In this document: piece by piece, positions 51,253-59,695 of the stretch | How the letters are laid out: every line of letters begins with the position of its first letter | Numbering within the stretch: position 1 is the first letter of the stretch | Assembly (NCBI RefSeq): GCF_000511175.1 | Contig: NZ_KI866530.1 | Span: 1,998,404 to 2,062,403, forward strand | Length of the DNA: 64,000 nucleotides | Direction of reading: 5' to 3' | Origin: Sediminibacterium salmoneum NBRC 103935 | Lineage (GTDB): Bacteria > Bacteroidota > Bacteroidia > Chitinophagales > Chitinophagaceae | Notes under the pieces: model-generated | Told to the model about the DNA's origin: nothing | What the model saw: only the letters and a program-made list of their open reading frames with translations | Databases searched by the model: none | Made by a program: the position numbers and the translations under genes

Positions 51253-52523
51253 ATGCTACACCATTCTCCAAAATTGGCCTGCTCACTTAAAAACTGATTA
51301 TGAAAAATGGGCATAAAGCAACCACCATATTGCTGAAACTGCTGATAATAATAATCCATTTTTATTTTGGCAACTTCCGGAGTATTTCGTTCATGAAATA
51401 TCTGCGTAGCATCCATATAGCAGAACGGAAAAATTTTCAAAGAAGTTTCTTCATTGTTCAATAAATGAAACCAGTTGAATGCTCCTGTATAAGAGGCCCT
51501 GAAACCCGAAATAGTTGGATAACCCATTGAGTAATCTTCTTTTATTCCAGCTTGCAGAAGGGCTTGATAAGTATCCGGAAAACGAAGTTGTATATAATGC
51601 TGGCGGGATTGTGTTACGCTTTTTGCGCTAAGCTCTTCAATGATTATTTTTTCATTTCTCAGCTTCTTTTCATAACCATCCAATATTTTCTGTACCGAAG
51701 GATGAAGACCCACTTTGTATTTCCGCGCAATACCTTGAATCAGATTGCCCATCCCTTTGCTGTTAGGCGAAATGTTTTTATGAATGGCGTCCCTTTTGGC
51801 TGATACCAGAAAAAAATAAATCGGATCAAGTTTGTATTGCTCATGTAATTGATTCAGCCAATCATACACATCGTAAGGATCTTTTCTAATGCCTGCCAAT
51901 ACCTGAACTCGTTCTGTTATTCCGGAAAAATTTGCATTCAGTAAATCCTTAAAATACCCTCCTATATTTCTTAGAATAGAATGATATTTATAACTATAGG
52001 CAATATCAATATCATAACTGGGTTTGAAACTGAAAGCGGGTTTGGCATAGGGCAGGTTGTTTTGAACCACCCATTTTTCCACCCAGCTATTTACCAAAGG
52101 CTGCTCTAAAAACCCATGCTGATAAGCAATAGACTGTTGATAGTTATACCTGCCCAGGTAGTCCTTATTATGTGGCAGCCATTCTTCGTAGCGGGTAATT
52201 AAATAAAAAGAAGCAGCGAAAATATCAAAAGGTATGGTACCACCGGTTGTTTCAAAAATAACCGGAACACCCTGCCAGTTGGTTAGGGTTATACGCTGTT
52301 CCTTTAATTCTTTCTCAAATAAAAGTGTATGTGGTATTACCTGAGAGTCAACTCCAGACAGTGACGCCGAGGAATAATTGATTTTTTTTCCTGGAAAGGA
52401 TACGAATGCTGCAATATCATTCGTGATACATGCCCTTCCCTGAAATAGTAATTTTACAATATAGTTCAGTCGGGCACTCGCTATTGGTGAATACACAATA
52501 ATATCTGAACCCAAGTCTCCCAT
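51222..52523 (-). CDS. DUF7033-type polysaccharide deacetylase-like protein
   Basis: A 433-residue protein resembling the Bacteroidota family with an N-terminal DUF7033 region (~1-120, GGTIPFDIFAASFYLITRYEEW) and a C-terminal NodB-like barrel. FKPSYDIDIAYSYK (~186-199) matches the TxDxD metal motif position of that family, and GLHPSVQ has the His of the second motif. A role in envelope glycan modification is likely. It is 3 bp after lutB on the same strand and overlaps the EamA gene tail-to-tail. Confidence 0.72.
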   Translation of the reverse strand: MGDLGSDIIVYSPIASARLNYIVKLLFQGRACITNDIAAFVSFPGKKINYSSASLSGVDSQVIPHTLLFEKELKEQRITLTNWQGVPVIFETTGGTIPFDIFAASFYLITRYEEWLPHNKDYLGRYNYQQSIAYQHGFLEQPLVNSWVEKWVVQNNLPYAKPAFSFKPSYDIDIAYSYKYHSILRNIGGYFKDLLNANFSGITERVQVLAGIRKDPYDVYDWLNQLHEQYKLDPIYFFLVSAKRDAIHKNISPNSKGMGNLIQGIARKYKVGLHPSVQKILDGYEKKLRNEKIIIEELSAKSVTQSRQHYIQLRFPDTYQALLQAGIKEDYSMGYPTISGFRASYTGAFNWFHLLNNEETSLKIFPFCYMDATQIFHERNTPEVAKIKMDYYYQQFQQYGGCFMPIFHNQFLSEQANFGEWCSIYADFCLRKL

Positions 52524-52526
52524 ATA

Positions 52527-53903
52527 CTAGGATTGATTAGACTCTTTCCACATTTCATTGAAAGTCTTGGGGCTGAAATCCAGATCTGCCCGATGGGCTG
52601 TCCATCCTTTAAAAATTTTATTGACAATCCAGTTTTTCATTTTCCCATTACCCGCATTCATCATTACCCTGTTTAAACTGGCGGTTTTCCATGCTTTCCA
52701 GGCTATGCGTTCAGCCAGACTGCTATTCCCCTGTACCACTGCTTCGTGACGGTTATCCAGCAATAATTCATGCAGGTTAATTCGTACAGGGCAAACTTCA
52801 GTGCAGTTACCACAAAGAGAAGAAGCATAACTCAGGTGCTTATATTCATCCAGCCCTTTTAAATAAGGCGTGATTACTTTACCAATAGGGCCACTGTAAG
52901 TTGTTTCATATGCATGTCCGCCAATATTCTTATATACAGGACAGGCATTTAAACAGGCCCCGCAACGAATGCAATACAATGCCTCCCTGGCCAATTTACT
53001 GGCCAGTAAATTGGTTCTTCCATTATCCAGTAAAATCACAATCATTTCTTCAGGACCATCCGTTTCATTGGCTTGTCTGGGGCCAGTAATAATAGTATTG
53101 TATACGGTAACTCTTTGTCCGGTTCCAAAAGTGGAAAGCAATGGCCAGAATAAAGAGAGATCCTGAACAGATGGAATAACTTTTTCTATTCCAACTACCA
53201 CAATATGTGTTTTGGGCCAGGCACAACTTAGTCTGCCATTTCCTTCATTTTCTGTTAAAGCAATGCCACCAATATCAGGTAAAATAAAATTAGCTCCTGT
53301 TACACCTACTTCAGCAGCAATATATTTCTCTCTTAATTTTTGTCGGGCTACCTGAGTTAATTCTTCCGGGCTTAATCCCCCGGGTACACCCAGTTTATCT
53401 GCAAAAAGACGTGCTACGTCTTCCTTGCTCTTATGCATGGCAGGTGTTACAATATGATAAGGGGGCTCTCCGTCCAGTTGCTGTATGTATTCTCCCAAGT
53501 CTGTCTCTACACTTTCAATTCCATTTTTTTCCAGAAAATCATTCAGATGAATTTCTTCTGTAACCATGCTCTTACTTTTCACCAATGTTTTGCATTGCTT
53601 CTCGCTACAGATTTTGCCGATATGCTTTAATGCTTCTTCTGCTGTTTCTGCCCACAAAACCTTTGCACCTCTTTCTGTTATCTTTTGCTCGAACATTTCA
53701 AGATATTGATCAAGGTGTTCTATTGCATCCCACTTCTTAATCTTCGCCATTTCCCTGGCTTCCATTACATTGGTAAACTGTTTTTTTCCAATAGGAACTA
53801 CCGCATTGTACTTGCCAATATTAAAATTGATTTTTCTGCGATGTTCCAGATCCGCAGCTTTGATGGTGCTTTTGGCAATAAAACTGGCTGCTGTATTACT
53901 CAT
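52527..53903 (-). CDS. lutB: LutB-type iron-sulfur lactate utilization protein
   Basis: A 458-residue LutB/YkgF homologue. The N-terminal LUD domain has KSKSMVTEEIHLNDFLEKNG and DLGEYIQQLDGEPP. Two 4Fe-4S motifs follow at ~312-380 (CIRCGACLNACPVYK and CGNCTEVCPVRINL). With LutA and LutC it would oxidise L-lactate to pyruvate; those partners are not adjacent. It overlaps the DUF3109 gene by 8 bp. Confidence 0.9.
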   Translation of the reverse strand: MSNTAASFIAKSTIKAADLEHRRKINFNIGKYNAVVPIGKKQFTNVMEAREMAKIKKWDAIEHLDQYLEMFEQKITERGAKVLWAETAEEALKHIGKICSEKQCKTLVKSKSMVTEEIHLNDFLEKNGIESVETDLGEYIQQLDGEPPYHIVTPAMHKSKEDVARLFADKLGVPGGLSPEELTQVARQKLREKYIAAEVGVTGANFILPDIGGIALTENEGNGRLSCAWPKTHIVVVGIEKVIPSVQDLSLFWPLLSTFGTGQRVTVYNTIITGPRQANETDGPEEMIVILLDNGRTNLLASKLAREALYCIRCGACLNACPVYKNIGGHAYETTYSGPIGKVITPYLKGLDEYKHLSYASSLCGNCTEVCPVRINLHELLLDNRHEAVVQGNSSLAERIAWKAWKTASLNRVMMNAGNGKMKNWIVNKIFKGWTAHRADLDFSPKTFNEMWKESNQS

Positions 53904-54489
53904 CGTTTTGCTTTTTTAATTCATTGGCTGTAGCTTCCAATGCTTCATAAAATTCAGGGCCGTACTTTCTGATTAATGCTTCTTTCAGAAAAACATAAAC
54001 CGGAACCTTCAATTGCTTACCCAGCTTACATCCTGGCTTGCATAAGTCTTCCCGGGGATGATAATTTACATATTCAATATCAGGATCTTTCTTGCTTTTT
54101 CTGATGAGTATCGGAAAAAGATGGCAGCTGATTGGTTTTTTCCAGTCGAGTTTTCCATCATTATAAGCCTGTTCAATACCACAGATAATGGTGCCACTTG
54201 CATCTTTTTTTCCGTAAGCACAAATACCGCCGTTAATGGTTGGAGTTACCCAGCCAAACTCTTTATCATAAGTGTATTTGCCTACTCTCTTAATCTCTTC
54301 CATTCCTGCTTCATTTAAATAGGGCGTAATTACATCAAAGTATTGATCTAATTTTTCCAGCTCCCATTTTTCCATTGGAGCACCGGCATCACCGTCTTCA
54401 CAACATCCGCCCTTGCATTTGCTTAAATCGCAAACAAATTGTTCTTCAACCACTTCATCACTAATCAGAATATTATCAATTGCTATCAT
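53896..54489 (-). CDS. DUF3109 cysteine-rich protein
   Basis: A 197-residue cytoplasmic protein of the DUF3109 family, common in Bacteroidota. Conserved Cys clusters are FVCDLSKCKGGCC (~18-30), GGICAYG, ISCHLFPI (~140-147) and EDLCKPGCKLG. The pattern resembles YkgJ-like zinc/iron-chelating proteins, so metal or Fe-S binding is likely. Function unknown. Confidence 0.85.
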   Translation of the reverse strand: MIAIDNILISDEVVEEQFVCDLSKCKGGCCEDGDAGAPMEKWELEKLDQYFDVITPYLNEAGMEEIKRVGKYTYDKEFGWVTPTINGGICAYGKKDASGTIICGIEQAYNDGKLDWKKPISCHLFPILIRKSKKDPDIEYVNYHPREDLCKPGCKLGKQLKVPVYVFLKEALIRKYGPEFYEALEATANELKKQNDE

Positions 54490-54508
54490 TGTTAGTATTG
54501 TTTGCGTA

Positions 54509-55117
54509 TTAGTGCTTTATTTGCTTTCGCCAGGTAAATGTATTAATAATGTGTTTCACGTCTTCAATCAGAAAACGGTTTACAATACCCAATGAATCTT
54601 CATTCGGTGTAGCATCAAAATACAAGGCCCCTCTGAGAAAGTGGCGGGTTGAATCTGTCAGAAAAAACTGATTGGCGGTGGCAACATTCCCCCCAACTCT
54701 GAAAAACACCCCTTCTACATTGTATGGATTACTAAAGAGGCTGTCTTCTATGGAATAAGCTTTGGAAGAATGTTTACCTGTTAAAGTAAAAGCATGTTTT
54801 ATTAAAGTATCAAACTTATTCTTCTCTCCAATCTGCTTGTAACTGATATAAATTCTACCACTGAATTGCGGAAAGTCAATATTGATCCACCAGGGGTTTT
54901 CAGTAGTTTCATTAAAATAGGTACTGTCTTTGCTGATATTTGCATAAACAGGATATTCAAAGCTATAAGGATAACCGGCTTCGTTGAACAACTGATACTT
55001 TTTCTCCGGGAAGTCTATTTTAAAATAGCCGGTTTGCTTGGGTGTAAACGGACTATTACAGGCATAAATTCCAATGCAGACAAATAGTAAAAACCCAAGT
55101 ATCCATTTATTCATCAC
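54509..55117 (-). CDS. gldD: Gliding motility lipoprotein GldD
   Basis: A 202-residue lipoprotein with lipobox IYAC (Cys ~20). PKQTGYFKIDFPEKKYQLFN and WWINIDFPQFSGRIYISYK are GldD signatures, and the C-terminal FLIEDVKHIINTFTW fits. GldD is needed for gliding in Flavobacterium and is part of a membrane complex with GldE and others. It overlaps gldE by 11 bp. Presence of the gene does not prove motility here. Confidence 0.9.
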   Translation of the reverse strand: MMNKWILGFLLFVCIGIYACNSPFTPKQTGYFKIDFPEKKYQLFNEAGYPYSFEYPVYANISKDSTYFNETTENPWWINIDFPQFSGRIYISYKQIGEKNKFDTLIKHAFTLTGKHSSKAYSIEDSLFSNPYNVEGVFFRVGGNVATANQFFLTDSTRHFLRGALYFDATPNEDSLGIVNRFLIEDVKHIINTFTWRKQIKH

Positions 55118-56456
55118 CGCGCTCTTTAATGGTCAGTTTTACTTTTACAATCCGGTTCTTGGCCACTTCCAGAACGGTGAATTCAAATTCATCGGTTGGA
55201 ACTACCTGATTCACCTGAGGAATTTCTCCTGCTATCTCAAGAACAAGCCCTGCAAGAGAATCACTTTCCCCTCTTAATTCATCAAAAGTATTCAGGTCTA
55301 TATTCATGATTTTACAAACATCATTAATCATGAGTTTGCCCTCAAAAATATAGTTGTTGTCGTCCAGCTTTTTATACCCGGCATCTTCTTCATCAAACTC
55401 ATCCTTAATTTCACCAATCACTTCTTCCAGAATATCTTCCAGCGTAATTATTCCGCTGGTGCCTCCAAACTCATCCACTACCACTGCAAAGTGTATCCTT
55501 TTGAGCTGAAACTCTTTCAACAGATCTTCAATCATTTTTTGCTCATGCACAAAAAAGGGAGGACGTAACAATTGCTTCCAGTTAAAATTGGCCGGCTGGT
55601 CCAGATAAGGCAACAAATCCTTGGTGTGAATCATCCCTGTTATATGATCAAGCCCCTCTTTGTAAACGGGTAGCCTACTGTAATTCAATTCTTTCACAAG
55701 AGAAAGTAAATCCTGAAAATCAATTTCTTCATCTACCCCGTGAACATCCACGCGGGTCTTCATTACTTGTTTTACGGTAATGTTTCCAAACTTCACAATG
55801 CCTTTTAAAATATTTTTTTCATTTTCAGAAGCCGTATTGTCTGTAGTGATGTCAATTGCATGATCCAGTTCTTCCAGACTATAGGCATTTCCATTTTTAT
55901 TACTCAGGGCTTTTTCAAATTTATCAGAATACTTAACCAATTTCTTGCCCAGTCCACCACATAAATAGGTTAAAGCCTGTACAATCCCGCCAAAATCCTT
56001 GGCAAAACGAATATTGTTTTGGGTTGCCAGTACCTTGGGCATTACTTCTCCAAATAATACCAGCATAAAGGAAACTGCCAGCACTTTTATAATAAACTCA
56101 ACCCATGCCGCACCATATTGCTCAAAATTGAAAAGATTATCAATCAAAAGATTAGATACGATGATGATGGTAATATTAACAAAACTGTTTGCAATTAACA
56201 GGGACGCAAGAAAAGACTTGGGTTCTTCCAGCAAATCAACAATCCGTTGGTAAGGTGGAATTTGCTTGGAGCGCAGCAGATTAATGTCTTTATGTGTTAA
56301 AGAGAAAAAAGCTACTTCAGCTCCTGACAAAACAAAAGACAGGAAAAACAACAGTAACAACACCATTACCATTACGGTAGTGCCTTGCGCTTGCGCTGCG
56401 CTTAATAAATAGGGAGTATATAATAAATCAACTGCAGGGTGATAATCCAAGGTCAC
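55107..56456 (-). CDS. gldE: GldE / CNNM-type transporter-like protein
   Basis: A 449-residue membrane protein of the hemolysin/CorC group: DUF21 (CNNM) helices (~25-200), a CBS pair (~220-340, VKQVMKTRVDVHGVDE, GMIHTKDLLPYL, EFGGTSGIITLEDILEEVIGEI) and a C-terminal CorC/HlyC domain. Next to gldD it is GldE, associated with gliding motility in Flavobacterium; Mg/Co transport is the family role. The start appears to be GTG at 56456; no ATG occurs before the first helix apart from internal Met residues. Confidence 0.9.
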   Translation of the reverse strand: MTLDYHPAVDLLYTPYLLSAAQAQGTTVMVMVLLLLFFLSFVLSGAEVAFFSLTHKDINLLRSKQIPPYQRIVDLLEEPKSFLASLLIANSFVNITIIIVSNLLIDNLFNFEQYGAAWVEFIIKVLAVSFMLVLFGEVMPKVLATQNNIRFAKDFGGIVQALTYLCGGLGKKLVKYSDKFEKALSNKNGNAYSLEELDHAIDITTDNTASENEKNILKGIVKFGNITVKQVMKTRVDVHGVDEEIDFQDLLSLVKELNYSRLPVYKEGLDHITGMIHTKDLLPYLDQPANFNWKQLLRPPFFVHEQKMIEDLLKEFQLKRIHFAVVVDEFGGTSGIITLEDILEEVIGEIKDEFDEEDAGYKKLDDNNYIFEGKLMINDVCKIMNIDLNTFDELRGESDSLAGLVLEIAGEIPQVNQVVPTDEFEFTVLEVAKNRIVKVKLTIKERGDE

Positions 56457-56496
56457 GGATTTTGGTTAAAAAGCAAAAATATCATTTCTGCTACAA

Positions 56497-56892
56497 TTAA
56501 AACGGAAGAGATTCATAATCAGGCTCTCCTGTACCAGGACCAGCCGTTCCATCCATTTTTTTATCCAGCATAATTAAATTATCTGCTACAACTTCTGTGG
56601 CAAATTTTTTATTGCCTTCCTTGTCTTCCCAGCTTCTGGTTCTTAATCGTCCTTCTATATAAATTAAACTTCCTTTGTGTAAATATTTTTCAGCCAAATC
56701 TGCCAGCCCTCTCCATAATACCACCGTATGCCACTCCGTTTGAGAGACCAGTTTACCCGTTCTGTCTTTGTATGTTTCGGTGGTAGCCAAGGGAAACTTT
56801 GCAACGCCAATATTTCCTTCCAACTGCTGTATATCCGGGTCTTTGCCCAGATTTCCAATTAGCATAACCTTGTTAACTCCGCGCATATGCAT
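56497..56892 (-). CDS. ssb: Single-stranded DNA-binding protein
   Basis: An OB-fold SSB of 131 residues, shorter than E. coli SSB. GVNKVMLIGNLGKDPDIQQL and SQTEWHTVVLWRGLADLAEKYL are canonical, and a short acidic tail ends ESLPF, the partner-binding tip. In-frame ATGs at 56892 and 56886 are both possible. It lies between mutY and gldE, an order conserved in many Bacteroidota. Confidence 0.93.
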   Translation of the reverse strand: MHMRGVNKVMLIGNLGKDPDIQQLEGNIGVAKFPLATTETYKDRTGKLVSQTEWHTVVLWRGLADLAEKYLHKGSLIYIEGRLRTRSWEDKEGNKKFATEVVADNLIMLDKKMDGTAGPGTGEPDYESLPF

Positions 56893-56944
56893 TTGATTTA
56901 GGTAATTTGCTTCTTAAAAATACCCATTTTTTATTTATTTACCA

Positions 56945-58045
56945 TCAACGGACTTTTTTATTCGGAATTGCTTCCAGATAAGCATTGATGATTCTGGGAA
57001 AGGCAAATTCACCTATTTCTTTTTCCTGAATCCAATCCATGCTTTTCAATGATACCGGAACAGTTGGTAAATCAATATGAATAAACTGAGCAGTTACCTG
57101 CTGGTGGGTTAATTGCTGAATCTGTACCGCAGATATGGATTTTACCTTTGCCGATTCAATTGCCAGCTGCTGTTCCAGCCACTGCAGTACATTTTCGTTC
57201 GTCCACTGGATTGGCTTTTCAGTTTCAAACAGATAAAACTCATTTAAGCCCTGCCAGATATCTTTTTGCCTTCTTTGCCGGATGGCAAGGAAACCTTTGG
57301 TGTGAAAAATAAAGTAGGTGAACCATCTTTTTGTTCTTTTGATTGTCTTAGACTTAACCGGCAACTGATTAACCTGACCGTTCAAAAAAGCAACACATTG
57401 CCCGGACAGTAAACAAGTGCCACAGAAAGGGGCAGCAGGCTTACAAACGGTAGCTCCAAAATCCATAATGGCCTGATTATACAATCCGGGCTGATTTTTA
57501 TCCAGTAAGGTTTGAGCGTATTCCCCGAATTCCATTTTTCCCGCATTGGTATCTATAGGCGTTTCAATTCCCGTATAACGGGAAATTACCCTGAATACAT
57601 TCCCATCCAATACCGCATAGGGTTGATTATAGGCAAAAGATGCAATGGCAGCTGCGGTATACGGCCCCACACCTTTTAATTGTATAATCCGACTGTAATC
57701 ATCTGGGAATTTACCCCCCAGTTCATAACTTATATAACGTGCTGTATACAATAGGTTCCGGCATCGGCTATAATAACCCAAACCCTCCCACATTTTGAAT
57801 ACTTTCTCATCTGAAGCATTGGCCAAATCTACAATGGTTGGAAAAGCTGCCACAAAACGGTTATAATATTCCAATCCCTGCGATACCCTTGTTTGTTGCA
57901 ACATGACCTCACTCAACCAGATTTTATATGGATCCTTCTCTCCCTTCCATGGCATATTTCGTTTATTTTTATCCTGATTCCAACCCATCAATTGATTGGT
58001 AAAAAACCGCTTTGCCGCCTCTTTTATCTTGTTATTATTCCTCAT
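56945..58045 (-). CDS. mutY: A/G-specific adenine glycosylase
   Basis: Removes adenine mispaired with 8-oxoguanine, about 366 residues from the ATG at 58045 (an in-frame start at 58135 lies in A+T-rich upstream sequence). The catalytic Glu is in WLSEVMLQQTRV, helix-hairpin-helix LKGVGPYTAAAIASFA (~110-125) precedes VLDGNVFRV with the catalytic Asp, and the 4Fe-4S cluster is CKPAAPFCGTCLLSGQC. The C-terminal Nudix-like 8-oxoG recognition domain is present. Confidence 0.93.
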   Translation of the reverse strand: MRNNNKIKEAAKRFFTNQLMGWNQDKNKRNMPWKGEKDPYKIWLSEVMLQQTRVSQGLEYYNRFVAAFPTIVDLANASDEKVFKMWEGLGYYSRCRNLLYTARYISYELGGKFPDDYSRIIQLKGVGPYTAAAIASFAYNQPYAVLDGNVFRVISRYTGIETPIDTNAGKMEFGEYAQTLLDKNQPGLYNQAIMDFGATVCKPAAPFCGTCLLSGQCVAFLNGQVNQLPVKSKTIKRTKRWFTYFIFHTKGFLAIRQRRQKDIWQGLNEFYLFETEKPIQWTNENVLQWLEQQLAIESAKVKSISAVQIQQLTHQQVTAQFIHIDLPTVPVSLKSMDWIQEKEIGEFAFPRIINAYLEAIPNKKVR

Positions 58046-58208
58046 AAGTAGTTGTTTCTGGAAGGGAATAGTTAATATATAATCAAATTTACAACTGTAA
58101 CTAATTGAATGATTTGATACTGTCTTTAAAAACAATAACCGTTTTTTTGGGTAATTCAGCTTTTTTTAGTTACTTTAATCCAAATACCTATTAAAAAAAC
58201 AACTAATA

Positions 58209-58493
58209 ATGAGAAAATCAGATCTCATCAACAACATTTCTGAAAAGACAGGTATACCAAAAGTAGATGTTTTGGTTACACTGGAGACAATGTTCAAGGA
58301 GGTAAAGGAGAGTCTTTCTCAAGGCCAAAACATTTATATACGCGGCTTTGGCAGCTTTATTACCAAAAAAAGAGCAGCCAAGATTGGACGTAACATTAAA
58401 AAAAATGTAGCTGTAGAAATCCCTGAACATTTTATTCCTGCCTTTAAACCTGCCAAAGAATTTGTAAGTGAGGTGAAAAGCAAACGTAAGTAG
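58209..58493 (+). CDS. HU/IHF-family DNA-binding protein
   Basis: A 94-residue histone-like protein. GQNIYIRGFGSFITKKRAAKIGRNIKK (in two parts, ~38-64) is the strand and DNA-binding arm region, followed by VEIPEHFIPAFKPAKEF. Dimeric, bends DNA in the nucleoid. It is divergent from mutY and followed by a TPR gene after 26 bp. Confidence 0.93.
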   Translation: MRKSDLINNISEKTGIPKVDVLVTLETMFKEVKESLSQGQNIYIRGFGSFITKKRAAKIGRNIKKNVAVEIPEHFIPAFKPAKEFVSEVKSKRK

Positions 58494-58494
58494 T

Positions 58495-58502
58495 TACCTT
58501 TG
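58495..58502 (+). promoter_or_regulatory. Possible -7 element of the TPR gene
   Basis: TACCTTTG matches TAnnTTTG and lies 17 bp before the GTG start at 58520. No strong -33 TTG is seen, so the call is tentative. Confidence 0.35.
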
Positions 58503-58519
58503 CAGAAACTGAACTTTCC

Positions 58520-59380
58520 GTGAAAAAACAACAATACGTTCTTTCTGCCCTTGCGCTTTTACTTTGTTTTGCCTTGTATTTTGGCGGTAAAACCGTTCCA
58601 GACAAGTCGGCTGTTACACATTCAGAAGATGACGGACACGATCATTCAGCTGATTCCCCCCAGAAAATAGACATCAATACCCTTTTAGCGACCGCAAAGG
58701 AAAGTATTACCCCATCTCAGTCTCAGCGACTGACAGCCTTGGAAAATTCAGTAACCAGAGGGGATGTAAAAGACCAGCAAATACACGCTTATCATGAAAT
58801 AGCACGTTTCTGGCTAGACTCGGCCAGAAAGTTCGATTTATACGCATATTATACTTCAGAGGCTGCGAAGTTGGAAAATTCTGAAAAAAGCCTCACCTTT
58901 GCCGCCCGCTTGTTTTTAGACCGGTTAATGATGTCTGGTGATCCAGCCATGCAGAACTGGTTGGCGAGCAATGCGAAAGTTCTTTTAGAAAATGCCCTTA
59001 AAATCAATCCTGCAAATGATTCAAGCAGTATTGGACTGGGTGCCTGCTACCTTTTCGGAAATATCAGTACCAACCCTATGGAAGGAATTACACTGATTAA
59101 GAAAGTAGTAGACAGAAACCCGGATAATATTTATGGGCAAATGATGCTTGCACTGGGAGGTAAAAAAAGCGGACAATACGACAAAGCGATTGAACGATTT
59201 TTACTGATAGTGAAAAAGGAACCCGAAAACATTGAAGCTATATTTCATATAGCTGAGTGTTACGACCTTAAAGGAGATAAAACCAACGCTATTGTTTACT
59301 ATGAAAAAGCAAGGGAGCTGGTTAAAATACCTCAGGCAAAGGAAGAACTCAGTAACCGAATCATGGAATTGAAAAAATAA
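58520..59380 (+). CDS. Exported tetratricopeptide-repeat protein
   Basis: A 286-residue protein starting at GTG 58520. An N-terminal hydrophobic segment (VLSALALLLCFALYFGG, ~6-22) acts as anchor or signal, then a His/Asp-rich linker (HSEDDGHDHSAD) and TPR-type helices from ~75, clearest at ~180-280 (YGQMMLALGGKKSGQYDKAI, AIFHIAECYDLKGDKTNAIV). It is probably a scaffold in the envelope. The His/Asp-rich linker could bind metal. No specific function is assignable. Confidence 0.82.
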   Translation: MKKQQYVLSALALLLCFALYFGGKTVPDKSAVTHSEDDGHDHSADSPQKIDINTLLATAKESITPSQSQRLTALENSVTRGDVKDQQIHAYHEIARFWLDSARKFDLYAYYTSEAAKLENSEKSLTFAARLFLDRLMMSGDPAMQNWLASNAKVLLENALKINPANDSSSIGLGACYLFGNISTNPMEGITLIKKVVDRNPDNIYGQMMLALGGKKSGQYDKAIERFLLIVKKEPENIEAIFHIAECYDLKGDKTNAIVYYEKARELVKIPQAKEELSNRIMELKK

Positions 59381-59410
59381 TTTATTGTTTAACTATTTAA
59401 ATCTCTTTGT

Positions 59411-59503
59411 ATGCCTTGTGGTAAGAAAAGAAAGCGTCATAAAATTGCGACGCACAAAAGAAAAAAACGTCTAAGAAAGAATCGTCATAAGAAGAAGAAA
59501 TAG
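59411..59503 (+). CDS. AURKAIP1/COX24-domain small basic protein (ribosome-associated)
   Basis: A 30-residue gene, MPCGKKRKRHKIATHKRKK followed by RLRKNRHKKKK. It matches the tiny Bacteroidota proteins annotated as AURKAIP1/COX24-domain, related to the mitochondrial ribosomal protein mS38. Twenty of its residues are Lys, Arg or His, as expected for an rRNA-binding peptide. It is followed after 21 bp by a perfect terminator hairpin, supporting an independently ended transcript, and lies between the TPR gene and rng. Its Cys at position 3 is Ser in homologues I recall. Confidence 0.88.
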   Translation: MPCGKKRKRHKIATHKRKKRLRKNRHKKKK

Positions 59504-59524
59504 GTCTTCTCTTGAAAAATAGTA

Positions 59525-59554
59525 AAAAGCATTGCACCGTGGTGCAATGCTTTT
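59525..59554 (+). terminator. Rho-independent terminator after the small basic gene
   Basis: AAAAGCATTGCACC-GT-GGTGCAATGCTTTT is a perfect 14-bp inverted repeat, probably bidirectional. Confidence 0.85.
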
Positions 59555-59695
59555 GATACTTATCTACTGTTTGCTGTTGCCTCCAGAATTTCTGCAACTT
59601 TACTCCTCCTCCTTATTCAGCAGCAATAAATAGTTTAAGTAGATGTCAGGTCCTGCAATTAGGTTCCTGTCTTTGTATTTTAAAGTTGCAAATCT

